Of a DNA stretch of 64,000 nt, positions 52,934 to 61,701 are shown piece by piece. The notes beneath the pieces were generated by a model that saw nothing but the letters and a program-made list of their open reading frames with translations, was not told the DNA's origin and made no database searches. Positions within the stretch are counted from its first letter, which is position 1; every line of letters starts with the position of its first letter. This DNA is from Pseudomonas fragi (GTDB lineage Bacteria; Pseudomonadota; Gammaproteobacteria; Pseudomonadales; Pseudomonadaceae), in the NCBI RefSeq assembly GCF_025426255.1, contig NZ_CP104861.1:2914001-2978000 (forward strand). The letters are read 5' to 3'. Both the position numbers and the translations under genes were made by a program.

Positions 52934-53953
52934 ATGACCGTTCTAGCCCGATCCGCCGCACTGACCAATTACCTGGAAGTGGCTCGCCATTTGCGGCTGA
53001 ACGTGAACACGCTATTGGCTGATGCAGGCTTGAGCCCTGCGATCCTCAGCGACCCCAAGCAGCGCATTCCGGCCAACGCCGCTGTCACGCTGCTGGAGCA
53101 CTCGGCGCAACAAAGCGGTTGTGAAACCCTAGGCCTGCGCATGGCCGAGTTGCGTCACTTGTCAGACTTCGGTGAAGTCAGCCTGCTGCTCAGCCACCAA
53201 AACAATCTGCGCGATGCCCTGCAAGTGATCGTGCAGTACCGTCACCTGCTCAACGACTCGCTGGCGATTTTCATTGAGGAGACCGGCAAGACCGTGATCA
53301 TTCGTGAAGAGCTGATCACTGAGGTCGCCACAAGCAACCGCCAAGCCATCGAACTGGCCATCGCTGTCATGCATCGCTTTTGTGCCGCCCTGCTCGGCGC
53401 GCACTGGAGCCCGATCAATGTGTGCTTTACCCATGAAGCGCCAAGCGACCTGAGCGTGCATCGGCGGATTTTCGGCTGCAAGATTGAGTTCGGTTGCGAG
53501 TTCAACGGTATCGTTTGCCCCGCCACCAACCTCGACACTGCCAACCCGCTGGCCAATGAAGCAATGGCTCGGCATGCGCAGCGCTACCTGGATTCGCTGC
53601 AAGGCAAAAACAACGGTTCACTGGCGTTCGATGTGCGCAAATCAATCTACCTGCTGCTGCCCATGGGGCGCGCCACCATCGAACAGATTGCCCAGAGCCA
53701 AGGGATGAACGTGCGCACACTGCAACGCCGTCTGGTAGAGGACGGGGCCAGTTTCAGCGAGTTGATCAATAGCGTGCGCCGCGACCTGGTCATTCGCTAT
53801 CTGGAGAACCCCGGTTACTCGCTGGGCCGGATCACGGACATGCTCGGTTACTCCATGCCCAGTTCATTCACCCGCTGGTTTATTTCCCAGTTCGACATGC
53901 CCCCCGCTGCCTGGCGTAGCGAGCATAAAATCGCGCTGCGCAAAGACAACTGA
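52934..53953 (+). CDS. AraC-family regulator (arabinose-binding-domain type)
   Basis: A 339-residue regulator with the OruR/ArgR-like N-terminal ligand domain (about 15-210) and a C-terminal AraC helix-turn-helix: GRATIEQIAQSQGMNVRTLQRRLVEDGASFSELINSVRRDL and ITDMLGYSMPSSFTRWFISQF. It is divergent from the hydrolase-DUF1302-DUF1329-RND run across about 250 bases, and such regulators usually control the neighbouring catabolic operon. The inducer is unknown. Confidence 0.9.
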   Translation: MTVLARSAALTNYLEVARHLRLNVNTLLADAGLSPAILSDPKQRIPANAAVTLLEHSAQQSGCETLGLRMAELRHLSDFGEVSLLLSHQNNLRDALQVIVQYRHLLNDSLAIFIEETGKTVIIREELITEVATSNRQAIELAIAVMHRFCAALLGAHWSPINVCFTHEAPSDLSVHRRIFGCKIEFGCEFNGIVCPATNLDTANPLANEAMARHAQRYLDSLQGKNNGSLAFDVRKSIYLLLPMGRATIEQIAQSQGMNVRTLQRRLVEDGASFSELINSVRRDLVIRYLENPGYSLGRITDMLGYSMPSSFTRWFISQFDMPPAAWRSEHKIALRKDN

Positions 53954-53960
53954 GCACAAA

Positions 53961-53990
53961 CAAAAAAACGCCCGCACGTGACCACGGGCG
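53961..53990 (-). terminator. Intrinsic terminator after yeiH
   Basis: On the minus strand CGCCCG (53985-53990) pairs with CGGGCG (53969-53974), with further pairing inside, and is followed by TTTTTTTG. It lies 20 bases past the stop of the yeiH gene and just after the convergent AraC gene, so it ends the leftward operon. Confidence 0.72.
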
Positions 53991-54010
53991 AGCGCAAAAG
54001 GAGCATCGGT

Positions 54011-55021
54011 TTACAGGCCCCAGCGCATCAACAGCAGCACCAGCACCACCAGAAATACCGTCTCCCCCAGCATCAGCAAAATAGGTTTGATGCCTACGGC
54101 CGCCAGTTCCTTGAGCTGGGTTTTCATGCCCAGGGCGCTGATTGCGACCACCAGGCACCAGCGCGACAGTTCATTGGTAAAGCCCTGCACCACCGGCGCC
54201 ACCCAACCGGTGCTGTTGATACACGCCAGGATCAAAAAGCCGACGGCAAACCATGGCAACAGTGGCGGGCGTTTGCCTGTGGGATCGGCGCCCTGCATAC
54301 GAGTAATCATTGCGGCGCAGACGATCACCGGCAGCAGCATCGCGACCCGCATCAACTTGACCACGGTGGCGGTGTCGCCGGTCTCGGTGGACATGCTGTA
54401 GCCGGCACCGACCACTTGGGCAACGTCATGAATGGTCGCTCCCAGAAACACCCCGGACTGTTGCGGTGAAAGTTCGAGCCAGTTGGCAATCATCGGATAG
54501 ATGATCATCGCCATGGTCGACAACGCCGAGACGCCAATCACGGTAAACAGCGTGGCCCGCTCTTTCTGCGGATGGTTAGGCAAGGCCGCCGCCAGCGCCA
54601 ATGCCGCGGAGGCACCGCAGATGGCCGTGGCACCACCGGTCAGCATGCCGAACAGGCGCTGAAAACCCATCGCCTTGGCCGCCACCACCGAGACCACGAT
54701 GGTCACCAGCACGAGCGTCACCACCAGTACCACGGGTTTCCAGCCCAGCGCCGCAATCTGCTCCAGGGTGATGCGCATCCCCAGCAGTGCCACGCCTATG
54801 CGCAACACGGTACGCGAGGTGAACTCGATACCCGCCTTGCATGTGCCCTCCCCCGCAAGAAAGTTCAGCGCCATGCCCAGCAACAGGGCAAACAGCATCA
54901 CCGGCGCACCGTAGTGCTCAGAAAGAAAACTCGCCGCTGCGGCGACCGTCAGGCTAACGATAAAACCGGGAGCCAGTTCCCGCACACGGCTGTGGGCGCA
55001 GGCCAAGGCGATAACACTCAT
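54011..55021 (-). CDS. yeiH: YeiH-type putative sulfate/sulfite exporter family protein
   Basis: A 336-residue membrane protein of the UPF0324/PSE family with about ten predicted helices. Marks are the ALLLGMALNFL helix, CKAGIEFTSRTVLRIGVALLGMRI, GGATAICGASAALA and the GATIHDVAQVVGAGYSMS motif. Some members export sulfate or sulfite released from sulfonates. It overlaps the Rieske gene by 4 bases and closes the dioxygenase-BKACE operon. Role here is inferred from position. Confidence 0.9.
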   Translation of the reverse strand: MSVIALACAHSRVRELAPGFIVSLTVAAAASFLSEHYGAPVMLFALLLGMALNFLAGEGTCKAGIEFTSRTVLRIGVALLGMRITLEQIAALGWKPVVLVVTLVLVTIVVSVVAAKAMGFQRLFGMLTGGATAICGASAALALAAALPNHPQKERATLFTVIGVSALSTMAMIIYPMIANWLELSPQQSGVFLGATIHDVAQVVGAGYSMSTETGDTATVVKLMRVAMLLPVIVCAAMITRMQGADPTGKRPPLLPWFAVGFLILACINSTGWVAPVVQGFTNELSRWCLVVAISALGMKTQLKELAAVGIKPILLMLGETVFLVVLVLLLMRWGL

Positions 55022-55350
55022 ACGGCAAGTTCCTTTGCAGCAAAGACAATAAATACCTGGCCGTCGATTACCTCGATCGGGTAGTTGGCGACTTTCAGGT
55101 GGGTGGAATTGAGCAGATAACCGCTGGCCAGATCAAAGCGCAGGCCGTGGGCACAGCACTGGATCACCCGGCCCTCAAGTCGGCCACCGCACAGCGAAGA
55201 GCCCTGATGCGGGCAACTGTCGTCGATGGCATAGAGCTGACCGGCGACATTGAACAGCGCCAGGCTGTTACCCGCGGGCTCGAACAGTGTGCGCATGCCG
55301 GGTGCCGGAACCTTCTCGGCGGGCACGGCAATTCGCATCACCGCGCTCAC
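55018..55350 (-). CDS. Rieske [2Fe-2S] ferredoxin
   Basis: A 110-residue soluble Rieske protein. The cluster ligands are Cys-x-His in DSCPHQGSSL and Cys-x2-His in VIQCCAHGLRFDL. No transmembrane part or oxygenase domain, so it is a stand-alone electron carrier of the BphF/NirD type. Its start overlaps the MFS end by 4 bases and its end overlaps yeiH by 4 bases, so all three are translationally coupled. Its electron partner is not obvious; no ferredoxin reductase gene is in the operon. Confidence 0.9.
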   Translation of the reverse strand: MSAVMRIAVPAEKVPAPGMRTLFEPAGNSLALFNVAGQLYAIDDSCPHQGSSLCGGRLEGRVIQCCAHGLRFDLASGYLLNSTHLKVANYPIEVIDGQVFIVFAAKELAV

Positions 55351-56678
55351 GACAGCACCTCGCAGGCAGGCTTGTGGGGTGTCTCAACCACCTCCTGAAT
55401 CCTGGCGCTGGCCACATCGTTGAGGTAATGGTGGCGGGTGTAGAAGAACACTGCCGCTGCAGCGATGCTCATCAATGGCATCCACTGGAGTGCTCCATGC
55501 AGACCAATAACGTCCGAAACCCGGCCGGTGATAAAAGGTCCAGGAGCCAGGCCCAGCAGGTTGTTGGCCAGGGTCAGGGTGGCAAACGCAGTGCCGTGCA
55601 CCGAATAGTGGGTCAAGTTGGCAACCATAGCGGCGCAAGTACCGTTAGTGCCCGCCACCATCAACATGCCCATGCCGATCAGCACCAGTTGTACTGGCCC
55701 GGCAGGCAGGATCAACGCCAGCGACAGCAGCAGGCAGCTGCCCAGGCAGTAAGCGATGGAGATCTCGATTTTGCGCAATGGTGACTGACGGCAAAGACGA
55801 TCACTGAGCATCCCGCACAGGATTGCCCCGGCGCCACAACACAACACCATGATTGCCGCGACACTGCCCGCCCTGGCCTCGCCCATCGCGTAATAGCGAT
55901 TCAGATAGCTGGGCATCCATACGATCAAGCTGCCCGTGACGGCCATCTGTAACCCGCTGCCCACATAGGCTGCGATCACCGAGCGGGTACTGTACAAGGT
56001 CCGCAGCGGACGTTTGAACACGGTCTTGCTCTGGTTCCTTAAGCTCGCCAGACGTTGTGGAGCGATGCGGGCTTCCTTGACGATCAACGGGTAAAGCACT
56101 GCCAGTACCAGACCAAACAGCGCCATGCTGGCGAACGACCAGCGCCAGCCCAGTTTGGCCGCGATGGCTCCGCCCAGGGCGATGCCGAGCACCGAACCAA
56201 ACAGACCACCCGCCATAAAGGCACTGGCCAAGGTGGCACGCATGCTTTTGGGGAACACCGAGACCACCACGGCGATACCGACGCTACCGTAGGCCGCTTC
56301 GCCGACACCGACCATAAAGCGCGCAATCAGCATGTGCTGGTAATTCTGCGCCAGCGCGCAACCTAAAGTGGCCAGACTCCAAAGCAAGGCCATCAGAGCC
56401 AGGCTTTTGACTCGCCCAAAGCGGTCGGCCATCAGTGACAGGGGGAAGGTCAAAAGGCCGACCATCAGGGCAACGATGCCACTGAGCAGGCCCAGTTGGC
56501 TGTCACTCAGTGCCCATTCACTTTTGAGTGTCGGGAATACGGCATTGAGTACCTGGCGGGACATGTAATCAGAAATCAACAAGCCAAAAGTCAGCGCGAA
56601 CACAATCCAGGCGTATCTGCGCGGGATACCGGCCGACGTGTCTTCTTCATCGCCCACAGTGCTGTGGTGATAGGCCAT
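55347..56678 (-). CDS. MFS transporter of the dioxygenase-BKACE operon
   Basis: A 443-residue, 12-helix carrier with strong GAGGAGG before its ATG. The 2-3 loop has the MFS motif LMADRFGRVKS, and the first helix holds FGLLISDYMSRQVLNAVFP, a pattern of the anion:cation symporter and hexuronate-like carriers. It is 92 bases behind BKACE on the same strand, with a hairpin between (56734-56760). Substrate probably that of the dioxygenase or BKACE. Confidence 0.87.
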   Translation of the reverse strand: MAYHHSTVGDEEDTSAGIPRRYAWIVFALTFGLLISDYMSRQVLNAVFPTLKSEWALSDSQLGLLSGIVALMVGLLTFPLSLMADRFGRVKSLALMALLWSLATLGCALAQNYQHMLIARFMVGVGEAAYGSVGIAVVVSVFPKSMRATLASAFMAGGLFGSVLGIALGGAIAAKLGWRWSFASMALFGLVLAVLYPLIVKEARIAPQRLASLRNQSKTVFKRPLRTLYSTRSVIAAYVGSGLQMAVTGSLIVWMPSYLNRYYAMGEARAGSVAAIMVLCCGAGAILCGMLSDRLCRQSPLRKIEISIAYCLGSCLLLSLALILPAGPVQLVLIGMGMLMVAGTNGTCAAMVANLTHYSVHGTAFATLTLANNLLGLAPGPFITGRVSDVIGLHGALQWMPLMSIAAAAVFFYTRHHYLNDVASARIQEVVETPHKPACEVLS

Positions 56679-56733
56679 GCAGCCTCCTCGGTGTCTTGCA
56701 CCTGTTTTTTATTGTTGTTTTTTGGCCCTGCGC

Positions 56734-56760
56734 AAGCAGGAAGCCTCGAGCTTCCTGCTT
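56734..56760. repeat. Hairpin between BKACE and MFS genes
   Basis: AAGCAGGAAGC and its exact complement flank CTCGA, an 11-bp stem within the operon. It is not followed by a T run, so it is more likely a processing or stability element than a terminator. Confidence 0.4.
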
Positions 56761-56769
56761 CATGTCACC

Positions 56770-57822
56770 TCACGCGCGACGCGGTACGCCTTTTTGCCCC
56801 GGCTTGCGGTTGGGCGCCATGCCGTTGGCCAGCAGGGTTTGTTCGACCGTCTCGTACTGCACCCCGATACGGTAGATGTCGCGGGCCTCTTTGCCGGTGG
56901 CGATCTCACGTCCCAGTTCGTGGGCGATGCGCACGGTCTGCTGGATCTGCTGCACGCTGGTAAAGCGTTTGCCGTGCTGGTCGATGATCGTGTCTTCAGT
57001 CCCCACGCGCGGGTGCAAGCCCATGGCCAAGGCGATGGTATTGAGCGGCAGCATGTTCTTGATCAGCGACTCGGAAGTCAGCGTGCAGCCATCCGGTACG
57101 CGATTGATAAAGTTGAACATATTGAACGGGTTGGGGCCGTCGAAACCGCCACCAATACCGATCCAGGTCAAGTTCAACGGACCTTTGTAGAGCCCCTTGC
57201 GCACCATGCGTTCCAGGGTTTCGTAGGCATGGATGCCGGTCAGTTGGAAGTGCGGCTGGATATTGTTGGCCTGCAAACGCTTGAGGTGTTCGGTCACCCA
57301 GGCCGGACCTGCTGGAACCGTCATTTCGCTGTAGGCAGCTTCGTAAAGCGGATTGTCCAGGGAGGTGCCTTCGCGATACTCCGGGTACAGCAACTCCATG
57401 ATGTTCATTTGAGTGGTGTTGATCGCTACCGTCACCTGATCCGGCCGAGGCGACAGCTCCGCGAGCATGTGCCGGGTGTCGTCGGACAGCCACAGGGCCG
57501 CTTCGCCATCGCTTTCAGGCGCGAAGGAAATCGAGCCGCCAACCTGGATAATCATGTCGGGCACGGCTTCACGCACACCGGCGATCAACTCGTTGAACTT
57601 GGACAAACGCTTGGAACCTTTGCCGTCCAGCTCGCGTACATGCAAGTGAAGTACGGTGGCGCCTGCTTCATAGCAGTCAACAGCCTTCTGTACCTGCTCA
57701 TCCATGGTCACCGGAATATCTTCCGGAAAGTCTTCGGGCATCCACTCAGGGGCATAAGGGGCGACGGTAATAACCACCTTTTCCATGTTTTCGGGGTGCA
57801 GGGAATCGTCGAAAAATTGCAT
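56770..57822 (-). CDS. BKACE-family beta-keto acid cleavage enzyme (DUF849)
   Basis: A zinc enzyme of 350 residues in the beta-keto acid cleavage family. These enzymes react a beta-keto acid with acetyl-CoA to give acetoacetate and a new CoA thioester (as 3-keto-5-aminohexanoate and 3-dehydrocarnitine enzymes do). Visible: the zinc-binding VLHLHVREL near residue 60, VGGSISF, and a long C-terminal part with GGGFDGPNPFNMFNF. The residues that set substrate class cannot be read with confidence. AACAACAA lies at 57839-57846. The acetoacetate-using genes dhcAB-atoB are 3 kb away, divergent. Confidence 0.9.
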   Translation of the reverse strand: MQFFDDSLHPENMEKVVITVAPYAPEWMPEDFPEDIPVTMDEQVQKAVDCYEAGATVLHLHVRELDGKGSKRLSKFNELIAGVREAVPDMIIQVGGSISFAPESDGEAALWLSDDTRHMLAELSPRPDQVTVAINTTQMNIMELLYPEYREGTSLDNPLYEAAYSEMTVPAGPAWVTEHLKRLQANNIQPHFQLTGIHAYETLERMVRKGLYKGPLNLTWIGIGGGFDGPNPFNMFNFINRVPDGCTLTSESLIKNMLPLNTIALAMGLHPRVGTEDTIIDQHGKRFTSVQQIQQTVRIAHELGREIATGKEARDIYRIGVQYETVEQTLLANGMAPNRKPGQKGVPRRA

Positions 57823-57884
57823 GTCGGTGTCCTTTTTATTGTTGTTCGCCCAACGGGCATTGATCTGGCTTCAGGTGAGGTTGT

Positions 57885-58733
57885 TCAGTCGGTAGTTGAG
57901 CCACGGATCCCGGCGCGTTCCATTTTTCGATGGCACGCGGGGTAGTCCATCACCGCATAGTGCTGGGTACTACGGTTGTCCCAGATAGCGATGCTGTTTG
58001 GCTTCCAGCGCCAGCGCACCTGGTATTCCGGAATGCTCGCCTGGCCAATCAGGTAGCGCAGCAACTCGGACGCACCGTGGCTGAAGTCCTGGCCGTAACG
58101 CACGCGCTCGGCGGTGTGGTAGTTGCTGAAGTGGGTGGCGAAAGAATTGACGAACAGCACTTTCTCGCCAGTCTCCGGGTGGGTACGCACCACTGGGTGT
58201 TCCGCATCCGGGTACTGGGCCTTGAGCGCCAGACGTTTTTCGATGGGCATCGCCGCGCCGAAACTGGCCTCGATGCTGTGCCGGGCACGCAGGCCCTCAA
58301 GCTTCGCTTTCACGTCGTTTGGCAAGCGTTCATAAGCCACCACCATATTGGCCCACATGGTGTCGCCCCCAACCGGCGGGCACTCGACACAGCGCAGTAC
58401 GCAACCCATCGGCGGCTCATCGCGCCAGGTGGCATCGGTGTGCCAGCTGTTCTCGTAACGGTCAGCCGGACTGTCCGGGGTCTTGTAAATCTGCACCAGC
58501 CCGGGATGGTCCGGGTGGCTGCCAAGCACCGGATGGTTTTCCAGCTCACCGAAGCGCCGGGCGAAGGCCACGTGATCGGCGCGACTGATGTCCTGGTCCC
58601 TGAGGAACAGCACGCGATGCTTGAGCAACTGGGCACGGATCTCAGCGAACAGGCCCGCGTCATGAACGGCATCGGCAAGGTTGACGCCGGTAAGCTCGGC
58701 GCCAATGTGACAGGTAAGTTGTTCGACTTGCAT
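57885..58733 (-). CDS. TauD/TfdA-family Fe(II)/2-oxoglutarate dioxygenase
   Basis: A 282-residue dioxygenase, close to the 283-residue length of TauD. Fe ligands are His98-x-Asp100 (SWHTDATW) and His258 (STQHYAV), and the 2-oxoglutarate arginine lies in the following HRKMERAGIRG. The family hydroxylates alpha to a sulfonate, sulfate or ether so that the group leaves. AAGGAGG precedes the ATG. It is 63 bases before BKACE. A sulfonate or sulfate-ester substrate is suggested by the YeiH gene downstream but is not proven. Confidence 0.92.
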   Translation of the reverse strand: MQVEQLTCHIGAELTGVNLADAVHDAGLFAEIRAQLLKHRVLFLRDQDISRADHVAFARRFGELENHPVLGSHPDHPGLVQIYKTPDSPADRYENSWHTDATWRDEPPMGCVLRCVECPPVGGDTMWANMVVAYERLPNDVKAKLEGLRARHSIEASFGAAMPIEKRLALKAQYPDAEHPVVRTHPETGEKVLFVNSFATHFSNYHTAERVRYGQDFSHGASELLRYLIGQASIPEYQVRWRWKPNSIAIWDNRSTQHYAVMDYPACHRKMERAGIRGSTTD

Positions 58734-58754
58734 GACGAATAACCTCCTTGGTCC

Positions 58755-59735
58755 TTAGATAACGAAGATCGACGAGCCAGTGGTCTTGCGCGATTCCAGG
58801 TCACGGTGAGCCTGGACGGCATCCTGCAAGCTGTAATGCTGGTTGATCTCGATCTTGATCCGGCCGCTGCCCACCAGATCGAACAGCTCACCGGCCAGGT
58901 CGGCCTTCTCTGCCGGGTCTGCGATGTAATCAGCCAATGCCGGGCGCGTCATGAACAGCGACCCTTTCATCGCCAGCAACGCCGGGTTAAATGCCGGGAT
59001 CGGGCCGGAAGCGGTACCCACGCAGACCATCAGGCCGCGGCGTTTGAGCGAGTCCAGCGAACCCATAAAGGTACTTTGGCCCACGCTGTCGAACACCACG
59101 TTGACGCCCACACCATCGGTCACTTCGCGGACGCGGCTGGCAACATCCTCGTGACTGTAATTGATCACATGATCGCAACCATGGGCGCGGGCAACTTCGC
59201 CCTTGGCATCGCTGGACACGGTGCCGATCACTTTCAGGCCCAGCAGCTTGGCCCACTGCGAAACGATCAGACCCACGCCACCGGCGGCGGCATGCAACAG
59301 GATGCTGTCCCCGGCCTTGAAGTCATGGATGCGGCGCATCAGGTAGGCAGACGTCAGCCCGCGCATGGTCATGGCTGCGGCTGTTTCGAAAGAGATGCTC
59401 TCCGGCAGTTTGATCAATGGCGCAGCCGAGATCAGGCGCTCGGTGCTGTAGGCACCCAGGGTGTTGAGGAAGCCGGTATAGGTGACGCGATCCCCGACCG
59501 CGACATTGCTCACCCCCTCACCCACTGCGGCCACGATACCGGCCGCCTCAACGCCCATGCCGTTGGGCATCGGGATCGGGTAGGTGCCGTTGCGAAAATA
59601 GGTATCGGCATAATTGAGGCCAACAGCGACGTGACGCAGCCGAACCTCACCCGGGCCCGGGTCACCGACTTCCACCTCCTCGAAGCGCAGCACCTCGGGA
59701 CCACCGGTTTCGTAAAAACGTACGACTTGGGCCAT
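58755..59735 (-). CDS. NADPH:quinone oxidoreductase-like (zinc-free MDR)
   Basis: A 326-residue medium-chain dehydrogenase/reductase of the Qor class. The nucleotide site reads AAAGGVGLIVSQWAKLLG, and the N-terminal VGLNYADTYFRNGTYP motif is typical; zinc-site cysteines are absent. It heads the leftward operon with the dioxygenase 21 bases behind it. It may reduce a quinone or enal made in the pathway; the exact role is unknown. Confidence 0.9.
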   Translation of the reverse strand: MAQVVRFYETGGPEVLRFEEVEVGDPGPGEVRLRHVAVGLNYADTYFRNGTYPIPMPNGMGVEAAGIVAAVGEGVSNVAVGDRVTYTGFLNTLGAYSTERLISAAPLIKLPESISFETAAAMTMRGLTSAYLMRRIHDFKAGDSILLHAAAGGVGLIVSQWAKLLGLKVIGTVSSDAKGEVARAHGCDHVINYSHEDVASRVREVTDGVGVNVVFDSVGQSTFMGSLDSLKRRGLMVCVGTASGPIPAFNPALLAMKGSLFMTRPALADYIADPAEKADLAGELFDLVGSGRIKIEINQHYSLQDAVQAHRDLESRKTTGSSIFVI

Positions 59736-59906
59736 GCTTTTGTTTCTCCAATCAGCGTTCTGAGCGCACTACGGCGATTTACGTTGACTGGAATGTAAAC
59801 AACGGGGGGGTCAGGTGCTTCTCATCAGACGACAACGACTTCTCTTTTCATGACAGTTGACGAGTAGAACGAGGCTACAAACGATTGATACACAACAAGT
59901 CGGCGC

Positions 59907-60806
59907 CTACTCAAAATCACTGGCTACCCGCCACTTATCCAGCAAGCTGTCAAACATCGCCTGGGCCGCGGCCGACAACTCATGGCCGGGCTTGGTCAGT
60001 ATGCCTATGGCCCGCTCCACCACCGGTTCATGCAGGGTGATGCAACACGCGCCGAGTTCGCGCATCTGCTCGGCGCACAGGGCCGGTACTGCGCTGACGC
60101 CCAGCCCGCTGGCGACCATGCGCCCCACCGTGGCCAGTTGATGACTCTCGAACTCAACCGGCAACTTCATCTGCCGTGCCTGCAGGTGCTCTTCAAGCAT
60201 CACCCTTACCGCAGAGGGCCGTTGCAAGGTAATGAACGGCTGTTGGAGCAGGGTTTTCCAGTCAATCAGCGAGCGCCCTGCCAACTCGGACTCTCGAGGC
60301 ACCACCGCGACAAAACGGTCCAGATACAACGGGGTAAACGTCAACGACGAACCGGCCGCAGGCTCAAAAGCCACGCCCAGTTCCACCTGCCGGTCACGCA
60401 CCATTTCCAGCACTTGCTCGTTGATCACGTCATTCACCGTGACGTTGACCTTGGGATAGCGCACGCGAAAACTCTTCAAAATAGCTGGCAGCACGTTGCC
60501 CGAAAACGAAGGAATGGCCGCCAGGGTCACGCGCCCACGTTGCAGGGTAAAGCGCTGGCGCATCTCATCCTCGGCATTGTCCCAGTCGGCGATCAGGCGC
60601 CGGGCCAGCGGCAGCAGCGATTCGCCTTCCGAGGTAAGGGCCACATTGCGCGTGGTCCGGCTGAACAAGCGCCCGCCCAAGCCCTCCTCCAATGCTTTGA
60701 TGGTCAGGCTCAAGGCAGACTGCGATAGATGCAGGCGCTCGCAGGCCACGGCAAAACTCAGGCTCTGGGCCACAGCAAGGAAAGCGCGGATCTGTTTCAC
60801 GGTCAT
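59907..60806 (-). CDS. dhcR: LysR-family regulator next to dhcAB
   Basis: A 299-residue LysR regulator. The helix-turn-helix runs LAVAQSLSFAVACERLHLSQSALSLTIKALEEGLGGRLFSR. It is divergent from dhcA-dhcB-atoB with 134 bases between. In P. aeruginosa the corresponding regulator DhcR activates dhcAB; the same location and orientation argue for that role. An inverted repeat, AAAATGA-N5-TCATTTT, at 60819-60837 is a candidate binding site just upstream of its own start. Confidence 0.85.
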   Translation of the reverse strand: MTVKQIRAFLAVAQSLSFAVACERLHLSQSALSLTIKALEEGLGGRLFSRTTRNVALTSEGESLLPLARRLIADWDNAEDEMRQRFTLQRGRVTLAAIPSFSGNVLPAILKSFRVRYPKVNVTVNDVINEQVLEMVRDRQVELGVAFEPAAGSSLTFTPLYLDRFVAVVPRESELAGRSLIDWKTLLQQPFITLQRPSAVRVMLEEHLQARQMKLPVEFESHQLATVGRMVASGLGVSAVPALCAEQMRELGACCITLHEPVVERAIGILTKPGHELSAAAQAMFDSLLDKWRVASDFE

Positions 60807-60818
60807 GGGCTTGGCCTC

Positions 60819-60837
60819 AAAATGATTAATTCATTTT
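60819..60837. promoter_or_regulatory. Inverted repeat in the dhcR-dhcA control region
   Basis: AAAATGA-TTAAT-TCATTTT is a perfect 7-bp dyad containing a T-N11-A LysR-type pattern. It lies 13 bases upstream of the dhcR-like start and about 100 bases upstream of dhcA, fitting a LysR site with autoregulation. Not experimentally supported. Confidence 0.4.
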
Positions 60838-60940
60838 ACCTATTAATAAACATTAAAAATCAACTTAACAAATCAATCCCGTGCGGTAACACTCGCTACA
60901 AATGGCTAAGCACAGCCCACAAACAATAAAAGAGGTGCAT

Positions 60941-61639
60941 ATGGCAGGTTTCGACAAGCGCGTGGCGTCCTACGAGGAAGCCCTGGCCGGTCTCAAGGAC
61001 GGCATGACTGTGATCTCTGGCGGCTTTGGCCTGTGCGGGATCCCGGAGAACCTGATCAACGAGATCAAGCGCCAGGGTATCCGCGACCTGACCGTGGTTT
61101 CAAACAACTGTGGGGTTGACGGTTTCGGTCTCGGTGTACTGCTCGAAGATCGCCAGATCAGCAAGGTGATCGCCTCGTATGTGGGTGAAAACGCCCTGTT
61201 CGAAAAGCAGCTGCTGAGCGGCGAAATCGAGGTGGAATTGACCCCTCAAGGCACCCTCGCCGAAAAAATGCGCGCTGGCGGTGCCGGTATCCCGGCATTT
61301 TTCACCGCCACCGGCGTCGGCACGCCCGTGGCCGACGGCAAGGAAACCCGTGAGTTCAAGGGCCGCGCCTACCTGATGGAAGAGTCCATCACCGGCGACT
61401 TCGCCATTGTCAAAGGCTGGAAAGCCGACCACTTCGGCAACGTGATCTACCGCCACACTGCACAGAACTTCAACCCGCTGGCCGCCACTGCGGGCAAGAT
61501 CACCGTGGTTGAAGTCGAAGAAATCGTCGAACCCGGCGAGCTGGACCCGACGCAGATCCATACCCCAGGCATTTACGTCGACCGGATCATTTGCGGCACG
61601 TTCGAAAAACGTATCGAACAGCTCACCGAGCGTTCCTGA
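60941..61639 (+). CDS. dhcA: 3-oxoacid/acetoacetate CoA-transferase subunit A
   Basis: A 232-residue alpha subunit of a family I CoA-transferase, starting at the ATG at 60941 ([15 protein letters not shown]), which has AGAGG ahead; a frame extension to 60902 is not needed. [13 protein letters not shown] is the usual CoA-binding region. With DhcB it moves CoA between acetoacetate (or dehydrocarnitine) and an acyl-CoA. The leader carries AACAATAA (60922-60929). Sequence and order match dhcA-dhcB-atoB of P. aeruginosa. Confidence 0.93.
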   Translation: MAGFDKRVASYEEALAGLKDGMTVISGGFGLCGIPENLINEIKRQGIRDLTVVSNNCGVDGFGLGVLLEDRQISKVIASYVGENALFEKQLLSGEIEVELTPQGTLAEKMRAGGAGIPAFFTATGVGTPVADGKETREFKGRAYLMEESITGDFAIVKGWKADHFGNVIYRHTAQNFNPLAATAGKITVVEVEEIVEPGELDPTQIHTPGIYVDRIICGTFEKRIEQLTERS

Positions 61640-61701
61640 TCCCACCTGAATTTGCCCAAGCCCCAGCCCAAAGCTCTTGACCCGGAGCACGGAGAATAAG
61701 A

